Source: Rhinolophus ferrumequinum (taxonomy: Eukaryota > Chordata > Mammalia > Chiroptera > Rhinolophidae). From it: DNA of 64,000 nt. Within the stretch, counting starts at the first letter, position 1. The number at the start of each line of letters is the position of its first letter. The notes under the pieces were generated by a model, which saw only the letters and a program-made list of their open reading frames with translations, had not been told where the DNA came from and did no database searches. Location of the stretch: contig NC_046289.1 of the NCBI RefSeq assembly GCF_004115265.2, positions 99,375,688 through 99,439,687 of the forward strand, given 5' to 3'. A program made the translations under genes and the position numbers. Below are positions 16,201 through 25,388 of the stretch, one piece after another.

Positions 16201-19200
16201 CAGCCCTGCCATCCGTGTGCTGGCCAGTGACGGGCACACCCACTCCGAGCTGCTTCGGTAAGGCCCGTCAGACCGACACCTACCCCCATGCCTGCACTGT
16301 ACCACACTACCCACTCGCATGCCCGCCCGCGCCGCTGACAGGAAGCCCACCCCTCTTAGGGCTGCGCCCTCCCTGCCGCCCTGGGCTCCCTCCCACTCAG
16401 TCCCGGCTGCACCTCCTCTGGGCCCAGGACCAGAGCTTGCTTGCTCTTCCTGGGAACTGCCCCACTGACTCCCCCATTCATTCAGCCCAAGAGCCTCAAA
16501 TTAGTGGGCGTAATCAAGTGACGCAGGTGGAGCCCATGCTGGGTGTTTGCACACACATCATCTCATCTGTTCCCCAACACTCTTGAGAAATGGGGATTAT
16601 TAGTCTCCAATGCCAGGGGAAGACATGGAGGCCCAGAGAGGTGAAGTGACTTGCCTGAGGTTACACAGCTGTGTACAGAGCTGAAATCTGAGGCCAGAAT
16701 TGCCTGTGAAGGGGCCATGTCCTTCCCTGTGCCAGCTGCCTGCCTGCCAGCGCCCTTCGCTTTCTCCCAGATGACGTGGCTTCCCGCCCTCTGCAGCCTG
16801 GCTGCCTCCTCAGTAGCTAGCCAGTCCATCAGTGTCTCAGCAAACAACTTAGCTCGTAACAATGAGCATAATTGCTAACAGTACGGGGTGGAGCTTGCCG
16901 TGTGCGTGGCAGCACCAAGCGCTTAGATTCATGGTCTCAGTTACTCTCATAACAACGTTATGACGTGCTTTCAATTATTGTCCTCACGTTAAAGATGGGG
17001 GTGGAAGTTTGGAAGCTGAGGTAACGCCCAAGGTCACAGCTAGGAGGCACATGCAGGTGGCTGCTGGGAGCTGCCTTCTCCATGCTCGGTGCCATCTCCC
17101 TCTGAGTTGAATGGGGCAGTGGCAGGCGCTGTGGCAGGCAGTGTGAGGAGTGTCTGTGTCCATGTGCCCAGAGAAACTAAGGAACTTTCGGCTCAGCACC
17201 TTTCTCCTAACACCCCAGAGCCTGCTGCTCTGTCCTGCTAGGACGCATCTCGTGCTGTCGGCCTGAGTCTGTCCTATTGCAGTCCAAGCTTGGCAGCGGG
17301 ACAGGAAAGAGAGGCCTTACTCAGAGGCGCAGGGGAACTTGGAGTTTAAGGGCACAGGAACGAGGGTGGGGCAGTGGGAGAAGGTGGTAGGCCTGAGGAT
17401 TGAGGGCTGGAATCCTACCGCAGGTCCAGGCTCTGTCCCCCTAGGGAAGAAGAGGCACGGAGAGGCCCTTGGCTCCTTCTGTAAACCCCAAGTCCCCGAC
17501 TCCTCCAGGCACGGCCTGTTCTCCTGCCCCTCTCTCTTTTGCTAAGCTAGACACAGGGACATGTCCCACAGCAGTCACCCAGTTGGGGGATATGGCGCTG
17601 CAGGTCTGGGCAGAACGGCTTCTGGGACTGCCCCACTGGCCAGGCCTTGGGTCCTGTGTGGCCTGGCTGGATTCCAAGTCCCCACAGGGAGGGAGCCAGT
17701 CGGGTGCTGGGCTCTTGCTACCGGGACTTCCGGAACCGGCCCTATCCCTTCAGAGTGCGGATCACCTACTGGGGACAGAGGCTGCACGTGAGTGAGCACT
17801 CCTGCTTTTGTGGGTCCTCCTGGGGTGGTGTGCAGATTGCAGGCTCGAGCTGAGAAAAGCTGTGTGATCTGTGGCCCACGACCCCAACAGACTCCGGCCT
17901 GTGCCAGCACACAGGGTCCCTGGCACACATGGGGAACATATACACTGGTCCTCCTCCCTACAGACTCTTGACTGGCCCAGAGCACATACGTGTGAGGCGA
18001 GCATGACACCAGGTGTGCCATGCTCTCCATGACATTCTGCCACCAAGCCCTGTGACTGCCTGACCCCCTTTAGGGCCAGGGCAGCCAGAGAGTCAAAACC
18101 CCTGCTGGGCACAGGGGAGAAGGGGGGCTCCATCTGCAAGGGGCTCGCTCCCCTGTGCCCTTCAGGTGTCCTTGAACAGCGGCCTCACGCCCAACGACCC
18201 AGATGAGGTGTGCGTCGAGGTGGGGCCCCTGCTTTTGGCCCCTGGAGGTTTCTTTGGGGTCACAGCAGCCACCAGCACGCTGGCAGGTAAGGGCCTTCGG
18301 ACAGGTAAGAGCAGAGGAATGGTGCCTAATGAATCATCCTGGGCACACTTTCTAAGGATCACTGGGTTTGGGGACAGCCACTTCCTCACCATGTGACCTG
18401 GGCAAGTCACGAGTTTTCTCCTATCTGCCTTGCAGAGTTGTTGAAAGTCTCAACTACGGTAAAACACAAGAAGTTTTGGGCCCATAAGTGCCCCTGGCTG
18501 GGAGCTGTGGGACAAGTGGCAGAGGGGCAGCCATGCAGGACATTTAGGGAAACGGGGCAAAGCAGAGTCCATGGAGGGACCCACGGCTGGAAAGTGAGGT
18601 GCAATCAGAGAGAAGGCATCCATGAATACCGAGACTTTGGTCTTTAGACTGGGCGCTGGGGAGCCATGGAAGGTTTCTGAGGAGGAGAGTGACATGGTCA
18701 GAGCCATGCTGAGGAGATGGCCACCACAGAGTGGCTTTTGCCAGTAGCAGCCATGCTCGGCCGGCCTGAGCCTGGTGGTGACACTCAGTCTGCTTCCATG
18801 GCTCTAGCTCAGGACTGTCCAATTTTCATACTCACTGGGGGCGCACCTCTGGCTGGATGGGGGGGTCACAGCCCACCCCTCTGCTTGTCTGGCCCTCACA
18901 CCTTTCCTATGAAATAAACAAGATAAGCATCAGAGTTGCCCAAGGTCACCCAGCTCTTTCCTGCCTGGAATAGATTGGAGCCTGGGGGTGGGTGAGGGCT
19001 GAGTGAGTGAGCCGGCTGCTGGGGTGGCAGGTCCTACCTTCCCTCTCTAACCCCCTTTCCAGATGACCATGATGTCCTGTCCTTCCTGACATACAGTCTG
19101 AGGGAGCCGGGTCCAGAGGTGATGTCAGCCCTGGGCCCGCCTTAGGGGGAAGGCTGGGGAGAGGCCCCACTCCCCCAGCCCAGGGACCCCTCCCCCAGAT

Positions 19201-22200
19201 GCTTCTGCTCATGTCATGGTGCCTTCAGACCTGCCATTCCAGCCATTATCTCTACCTTCTCTCTGAGCTCTGCTCAGGCCAGGCCTTGTGCTGGGCCGTG
19301 CTGGGGGCAAAGGGGACCCAGAGCCAGGGCTTGTCCTCGAGGACCTCCCGGGCTGGCTGGGGACCGTGGGCATACAGACAAGGGGTCCTAACCAGTCAGG
19401 ACAGCAGACAAGCTGGAAGGAACAGAGGCGGTTAGCTGAGAGTACGAGGGTGTGGACAAAGGCCTGAGGCCTGAGAGAGCTGCTGGGGTCTAGGCCCCAG
19501 TGGGACGGAAGGGTGTGGGGACTGGCAGTGGAGCAAGGCTCAGAGGCCCAGAAACACAGGGTCTGGCGGCTGAGCTGAGGGGGAACCAGGGCTCTTCTTT
19601 GGCTGGGGTGAACGTTTGGCCAGGGAGAGGCACTGGGCTTGTGGGGGGGCCCTGTGTGACCCTCTCACCCCTGGATCTCTCACAGGTTTCAGGCCCTAGT
19701 TTTTGTCTTCCTCCTCCAGGCTGCCCCACAGCCCTTCCTGGAGAAGGAGCAGCTCCGCCTGGCGAGCCAGCTGGAAGGAATGCGGGCAAAGCTGGGTCTG
19801 GGCACCCAGGAGGACATGATTCCAAAGCTGAGCTCCAAAGACCAGGAAGAGGGTAGGGGCCCAGGGAGCAGGCAGGTGGGGCAGGGGCCCACTGGAGTAT
19901 CACAGGACCCTCTTCCCTTCGATTCAGGCATTCTTTAACCGATGGGGAGGTAGAAGCCATATCTAAGCCCCTGCTCTGTCCTCTCCCCACCCCGCCACCT
20001 AAACACGTCTTTCCAGGGGACACTCTTAGAGGCAGAAGCCATGGCTTTCTGGACCCCTCTCCAAGAAGCCCCCAATAGACAGGATCTGTTGCCCCACCTC
20101 CGCTGGCTGGTTGGCCCAGCTTTGCCCCAACCCCTAGGGGAAAGGATCCCTGATCTGGAGGAGACACTGGGCAGACACAGCCAGATCCTGCAGGCGCTCC
20201 AAGGTCTCTCCGAGCAGCTGGCCCAGGCTGAGAGGCAATGGAAGAAGCAGCTGGGGTCCCCAGGCAAGGCTGGGCCTGAGGGTACCTGGGTGAGTGGCCT
20301 CTCAAACATCCATGCAGGCCTGGAGAGGCTGAGCTCCCTAGGCATGGGGTCCCATGGCACCAGTGGGCTCCCTGTGCTCAGAAAGGGGAGCAAGCACTAT
20401 ACTTGGGAACTACTGTCCCCCAAGGTCTGGAGGGAAAGGAAGGCAGGGGTGAAATGCTGCAGGTCACAGGATGTGTTGGACCTGCCGGACAGGAAGGTGT
20501 TCAGGAAGCTAGGTCTGCCCAAGGAGCCACCCCGCTGTGCTGGGAGAGGAGACGCCAGGTATTTGGACATGGGTCTGTAGACAAGTGACAAAAATAGACT
20601 GGGTGCATGTAGCTCCACATGTGACTTGATTTCCATACGGCTTGTTAATGCTCAGATGCACCAGAATCGTCATTTCCTCTCCACTGCCATCCTGGCTTCT
20701 TCCCAGGGAGTCGGGCCCCACAGCACGCCCAGCCTGGGGCCTGAGAGTCGAATTCAGTCACCATGTTAGATGCCGGGCAGAGGAGGCCAGCGGCTCTTGT
20801 GCACTTCGCTGGGCTCTGGCAGCTCGACGTTTGAATCTTGTTTCCTAAGGTCAGAGCAGCTGAGGCTGGGCTGCTGCAGTGGGGAGGAGAGCAGGCACGT
20901 CACACTCCAAGGCGAGGCCCCTCTGACCCTCCTTCCAGGCCCAGGACTCCTCCTGCCACATTCTATTCACCCCAGAGAGGGACGGCCCCCTCTCCAGGTC
21001 TCAGCAAGACTGGGGCCCACTCACTGGGAGATGATGGGCACTGTGCCCTGGGGAAGGGGGGCGGAGGGGACTGGACCGCGTCCGTGCCTCCTTCAGGAGC
21101 AGAAACACTTCTAGAAAGTGAGGGCCTCTGAGAAAGCCCAGGAATGGCCACTGTGGTGGGGAAACCTCCCTCAAGGAGAGGGGTTTGAGAGGAGGGGGAA
21201 TCCAGAAGCTGAGATGGACAGGGGTCAGATAAGCGCCATGTCCATAATGAGGAAGGCCAGGCCATCTGGTAAGTAAGGCTTCTAGAAGGAAGAGGGCTGC
21301 AGTTCCCTGGGAAGGAGGTCTCTGAGAAGACAGGCCAAAGCCTAGGCCCTAGAGAAGACGCTGGCTTGGGGGTGGCCAGTTAGCTCAGCTGGTTAGAGCG
21401 CGGTGCTGATAACACCAAGGTTGCCGGTTCGATCCCCACATGAGCCACTGTGAGCTGTGCCCTCCTCAAAAAGAAAAAAGAGTCCGGCTTTCTTGCAGGA
21501 CTCTGCCAAGGTGAGCAGCCTGCTCTGTGCACAGCAGACTCTGCTCCAGGACCTGAAAGAGATGAGGTAGGGCACAGGGTGAGACGGGGTCATGGAAGGG
21601 AGGGGAAGAAAAGGCCCTCCTCCACCAACTTGCTTCTCTGCCTGGAGTTCCTCTGTTAGACCTCGATTACTTTCATCCTTTCCTGAGCACCCAGCACAAA
21701 GCCTGGCACATGGGGGTGGTTAGGTTTATTGAGTTGACCTGAATTTAATTGTTTAAATTCAATTAAGGTTAACGTTTTGAAAGTCCTAGTTTAAAAGCAA
21801 CTGTCCCTGGAGGGCCCCCACCCAACATTCCCACCCCAGGGAGGGTTAGTAAATCTGAGCCTTTCTCAGGAACAGCTCCTAGAAGGAGAGGACATTTTGA
21901 GGGGGTTCTTGGAGGGAGCACAGCCAAGATCAGGCCTAGCGGTGGTAGGGGGTCCCTGACTTCCTTTTGCCCCCAGCATAGAGCCCTGGGGGCGGGGGGT
22001 CATCTCGATGGGGGGAAGTAGGAGGCCTCAGGCTAGATGTTGTGGCTGGGGGTGGGAAGGTGGGATGAGGGGGGAGAGCTAAATCCCCTGAAGGCTGGGG
22101 ATGGAAGGCAGAGCCCAGGGAGCCTGGGGCTTTAGGGACACCCCTCTCTGAGCTAAAGCTGTCTCAGAGTCAAGAAAGAAGGTCTGGGGTAAGAATAGCC

Positions 22201-24354
22201 CCCAAGAGGTTCTCCATGGATGGTGACTGTTGTCCACCCAGGTGCTACCGCCGGGGATGGTGAGAAACAGTTAAAGGGTTTGAGAACGATCAGAAGGGCT
22301 GATGAGTCCTCTCCCTTGGTTTCCGTTCCCCACTAGGGATACGGCTGCTCACATGGCCTCAAGAGCCCACGTCCTCTACCTGCCTGTGGGCATCGAGCAC
22401 CATTTCTCAGAGCTGGCCCAGATCCTGAGCCTCCTGCAGAAGGACCTGCGAGGCCTGGGGGTGAGGTGGAAGGACGGCGCACCATGGGGCTCAGCCCCCT
22501 TCTCCCAACACTTCTGCAGCCCCAGGCCCTCCCGCCTTGGGACCCCTGACAGGAACACCTGTCTGTACCTGTGTGTATGCACACGTGCATACAGGGACAC
22601 AGCTCTCATCTTCTCTCTGCTCTCCAGAGAGTCCCGCAGACTCCCAGTGCCAGCAGGGCCCTGGAGACCACTTGGTCACTCCCTGAATGACTAGAAGAGA
22701 AACGGGAATGGGCTGTGACCAAGATCTCTCAGGGCAGCCTGCTCTCCCCACACCCCTGCCCCGTCTTGTTCTTCCCTTGCCTTCACCATTTTGTTCTTTC
22801 CCTTGCCTTCACTGTTTTTTGTTCTGTTTCTCCTTCTCGCCTCAAGAACCTTCAGCCCCCTGGTGATCCCGGGCCCCAGGCCTTCCCAGCTATTCCCCCA
22901 GATGGAGCCGTGGGTGCTGGGAGGGGCTCTCCAAGTCCCCTGGATGAGAACCAGGGTGCCCCAAGCCTGGGAGAGGGAAACAGAGCCCACAGTGGCCCAG
23001 ATTCCAGGTCCCCTCCCCCCTTCTGGGCAAGAAGCTGATCCAGGAACTTAGAACTTTCCCTTTTAGAAAGTGGCAGCCAAGGACACCCGCCCACCTGGCC
23101 AGCCCCCAGGGGCCTTCTCATGTCTGCAGCCCTACATCTTCCTGGTCTTCCTTTTCATCCAGACTGTGGGCTTCTTCTGCTATATGCACTTCAGGTGGGC
23201 CTTCCCACAGGCAGGACGTTCTACACCTACCTGGCTCGGTTCTGGGACATAGCCATTTGATTTGAGAGAGAGGGCACTGAGGCCCAGGACCTGCCTGGTC
23301 CCCCAGCTGGCAATGAGCAGTGCCCAGAGTAGGACCCATCTTTTTTAATAGGCAACTCAGCCGTTGGTCCTAGCTGAGTCTTGCCTTCACAGAACTCACT
23401 CTCGAGTGTGAGAAACTGACAAGTACCTAATAGTCACACCCTATATGGTCAGTGCCAGGGTGGCAGGAAGCTCAGGGTCTATAAGAATACAGGAAAAAGC
23501 ACTGGCCCCAGCTTGGGCAGGTCATGGAATCGACCTGGAAGGGACATTTGATAGGGGTCATCAAGGCATCTAGTTTTCCAACCTGACAAGATAAGCAAAG
23601 GCATAAATGCAGAGGGAAGAGCATGAGAAAAGGCATGGAAGCATGAAAGAAACACAATGTGTTGAAGAAAAAGTGGCAAGTTCAATACTGTCAGAGCAAA
23701 GGGTGGGACCACTTTGTGAAAATGGGCAAAGAGAATCACAGAGGTTGGGAAGAGGTCACTTTCTGCTCGGTGGGTGTTTGTTGAATGAGTGACACACTTA
23801 GAGATCTAGGGTGTGCTAAAGAGCTCAGAAATGGGGGCTGACAGTTCTTGTGATGGAATTTCAAGACAAGGAGAAGCAATGTGGGCCCGGTGGTCCTGGA
23901 GGAGCAGCGAAGTGTGTTGAGCTTTGAAAGCAGAGTAGGAAAGGGACGACCTCCAGTGAGAACAGCAAAGGTACGAGGTGGAATGATGACAGGCGCATGT
24001 TTAAACATAGGAGTACAATGGTGGCCGTAAGGCTGGAGCCACCTGGATTAGACCTTGAATGCCAGGGGGAAAGTGTGGTGCTGATGGGGCAGGCCAAGGG
24101 AGCCGTAGAAGACCCCAGAGCAAGGGAGGCTGTGCAGTGCGTGGAGGAAGTGTAGGGAGCCTGGTCTCAAAATCCCAGAGAAGCAGAGGCCCACATAACC
24201 GTCTTCTCCTCTCCCTGGCAGCAAGCAAGAGCTGGACAAGAGCCTTCAGGACTATTTGCGCACAGGCAGCCTTCCCCTGAGCCCTGCGCCATGCACCCCT
24301 AGGGCCCTGCGGGGTCTGAGGAGGCAGCCCCTCTCCCCTAGCATGCATGCATGA
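13285..24354 (+). CDS. LMAN1L: Lectin, mannose-binding 1-like (ERGIC-53-like protein)
   Basis: Type I membrane protein of the early secretory pathway; cargo unknown. Exons: 13285-13459, 15730-15884, 15985-16092, 16199-16257, 17688-17787, 18166-18286, 19063-19118, 19720-19852, 20138-20289, 21499-21566, 22337-22460, 23067-23194, 24222-24354. All phases agree and give 503 residues. A signal peptide (about 1-24) is followed by an L-type lectin fold (about 30-255), a helical stalk with HRxxxQILQAL-like heptads, one membrane span (about 440-459) and a short cytosolic tail ending SMHA. ERGIC-53's KKFF exit/retrieval tail is absent. DDHDVLSFLT and DFRNRPYPF are family hallmarks. A 24-codon human exon maps to 20939-21010, but its donor is lost, so it is left out here. 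The exon 7 donor GTGATG (19119) is weak. Identity is firm; the exact splice form is less so. Confidence 0.93.
13460..15729 (+). other. LMAN1L: LMAN1L intron 1
   Basis: Holds short tandem repeats: (AC)n at about 13768-13788, (ATTC)n followed by (ATCC)n at about 14543-14578, and an interrupted (CA)n/(CGCA)n tract at about 15030-15084. A MIR remnant lies at about 15345-15440 (phrase 'gagcctccgtttcctcctctgtcagtggggg'). Nothing gene-like is seen otherwise. Confidence 0.6.
15030..15084. repeat. CA-rich microsatellite
   Basis: An interrupted run of CA dinucleotides with TG interruptions passes into three CGCA units. It lies in LMAN1L intron 1 and is a likely length-variable locus. Confidence 0.85.
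16550..17060 (-). repeat. Two inverted MIR remnants in LMAN1L intron 4
   Basis: Copy one (about 16550-16710) reads 'gaagacatggaggcccagag' then 'aggtgaagtgacttgcctgaggttacacagct'. Copy two (about 16870-17060) reads 'cctcacgttaaagatgggg' then 'gaggtaacgcccaaggtcacagct'. Both are reverse complements of the MIR core. Confidence 0.65.
18350..18720. repeat. MIR followed by inverted L2 fragment in LMAN1L intron 6
   Basis: 18350-18450 contains the MIR phrase 'cacttcctcaccatgtgacctgggcaagtcac'. 18640-18720 contains the antisense L2 phrase 'ggaggagagtgacatggtcaga'. Both are diverged. Confidence 0.5.
20939..21010 (+). pseudogene. LMAN1L: Relict LMAN1L exon (homologue of a human coding exon) without splice donor
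   Basis: An acceptor CCTTCCAG ends at 20938. The next 72 nt translate to 24 residues that align without gaps to the human segment beginning ALDASCQ (here AQDSSCH; shared pattern T-P-x-R-x-G-x-L-S-x-S). The human exon is also 24 codons. The two bases after it here are TG, not GT, so normal splicing looks impossible. Both neighbouring junctions are phase 0, so skipping keeps the LMAN1L frame open. The human comparison is from memory. Confidence 0.65.
21368..21481 (+). mobile_element. Short tRNA-derived bat SINE abutting LMAN1L exon acceptor
   Basis: Same family as 11174-11287: TTAGCTCAGCTGGTTAGAGC, B-box GGTTCGATCCC, then an A/G-rich tail to 21481. The tail ends only 17 nt before the first base of the LMAN1L exon at 21499. 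The flanks CTGGCTT (21361-21367) and CCGGCTT (21484-21490) may be a degraded target-site duplication. Confidence 0.85.
23390..24100 (-). repeat. Probable inverted L2 remnant in last LMAN1L intron
   Basis: The + strand carries purine-rich phrases typical of antisense L2 ('aagcaaaggcataaatgcagagg', 'gggcccggtggtcctggaggag'). No continuous frame remains. It was assigned by resemblance to the clearer fragments at 8230-10470. Confidence 0.4.
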
Positions 24355-24515
24355 CCTACCTCGAAGCCCTGAAGGAGTGTCTACTTTTCGTCATTGGGAA
24401 GTGGATGGTGTCTGGGGGGTGGAGGGCTAGGCCAGTATCCTCTCCCTCTGGGTGCCCAGCTCCTACCTCAGCTTTGGGGGAGCTCCAACCTTATTAAAGT
24501 GATTTCCCTCTCCGC
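24355..24515 (+). other. LMAN1L: LMAN1L 3' UTR with ATTAAA signal
   Basis: A short tail after the TGA at 24352-24354, with ATTAAA at 24493-24498 the only evident poly(A) signal before the CPLX3 promoter. Only about 0.9 kb separates this signal from the CPLX3 start codon. Confidence 0.7.
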
Positions 24516-25388
24516 ATGCTTTGATATGCTTATTTACCTTCCAAGATTGCCTGGATCTCTTTGCAGGTTTTTACCTCTTCTGGACAGGTTGCTGGGAGTG
24601 GGCTTCAAGCATGCAAGGAGGCCAAAGGGTGGCGTGACCGCCAAAAGATGCAATATGTCACAGATCTTGAGCCCTGGACTATGGAGGGAGAAGGAGTCCC
24701 ACTGTATAATTCTGTTCCAAAATTCACCAGAACAAGGAGGGGTGTCTCCAGGTACCCTGTCCTGCTCAGCCCAGCCAGCATCACCATTAACCACTCTCTC
24801 CCCACTCCCTTCAGCTGCAGGGCAGGCAGGATTGAGAACTCGGAGGCAACCCAGGGAGCCATAATTGGGATTCCGCCCCTCCCCCGCTGTGGTCTCCCTC
24901 CCTTTTCTAGCATCAAGCTCTTTTCACAGCTGCTGGGACAGCAGGTTGGAGAGAAGGATGGGGTAGGGCCTAGGGCTGGGTCTTTGCCCCTCGCTGCTAC
25001 TCTCAACTGCTAGCTGAAATCCTGGCTTCCAGGGTGCGTATCAGCGCAGCCCATTCCACTCCGGAGCGACCCCACCCCCTCAGGCCCTAAGCCGCTGTCA
25101 GCAGTGCCCGGCAGAGCTTGGCGTTGAAGGAGGCACGTGGGGGAGGCGGGAGTGCGGAGCCGGCACGTGGTACAGCCTCCTCAGCCCCGTGAATGCCCCC
25201 CGCCCCCGATGAGGAGGGATTTAGGAGGTGGGGCGGGCCCGGGCAGGGGCGGACAGCGGGCGCCGCAGAGCGTGGGGAGCTGGCCCGCGGCGGGAGCTGT
25301 CCGCGACTCCTAGTGCTGAAGTAGGCGCGGACGTGCCTAGTGCCCGGCGCGTAGTAATCGGCTCCCGGTGCCCGGGCCAGTGAAGACC
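24516..25388 (+). promoter_or_regulatory. CPLX3: CPLX3 promoter and 5' UTR region
   Basis: GC content and CpG frequency rise from about 25040 and peak around 25200-25350. No TATA box is seen. Two identical GGCACGTGG E-boxes, with CACGTG at 25134-25139 and 25164-25169, lie 30 bp apart. A TAATC motif lies at 25355-25359. The transcription start is not visible; 25200-25330 is inferred from the length of the human leader. Confidence 0.55.

Noticed and set aside
15630-16307. 225-codon minus-strand ORF
   Set aside because: Antisense to LMAN1L exons 2-4; no recognisable motif.
19490-20305. 271-codon minus-strand ORF
   Set aside because: Antisense shadow of LMAN1L exons 8-9 and their introns in GC-rich DNA. 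The + strand exons match a known family.
20998-20999. Alternative GT donor for the relict LMAN1L exon
   Set aside because: It would make a 59-nt exon and shift the downstream frame, so it cannot replace the lost donor productively.
25088-25112. REST/RE1-like site upstream of CPLX3
   Set aside because: CGCTGTC followed by GTGC resembles half of RE1, but several core bases mismatch. Too weak to call.
25368-25388. N-terminally extended CPLX3 start
   Set aside because: The upstream in-frame codon is GTG. The ATG at 25389 gives the conserved [10 protein letters not shown] start.
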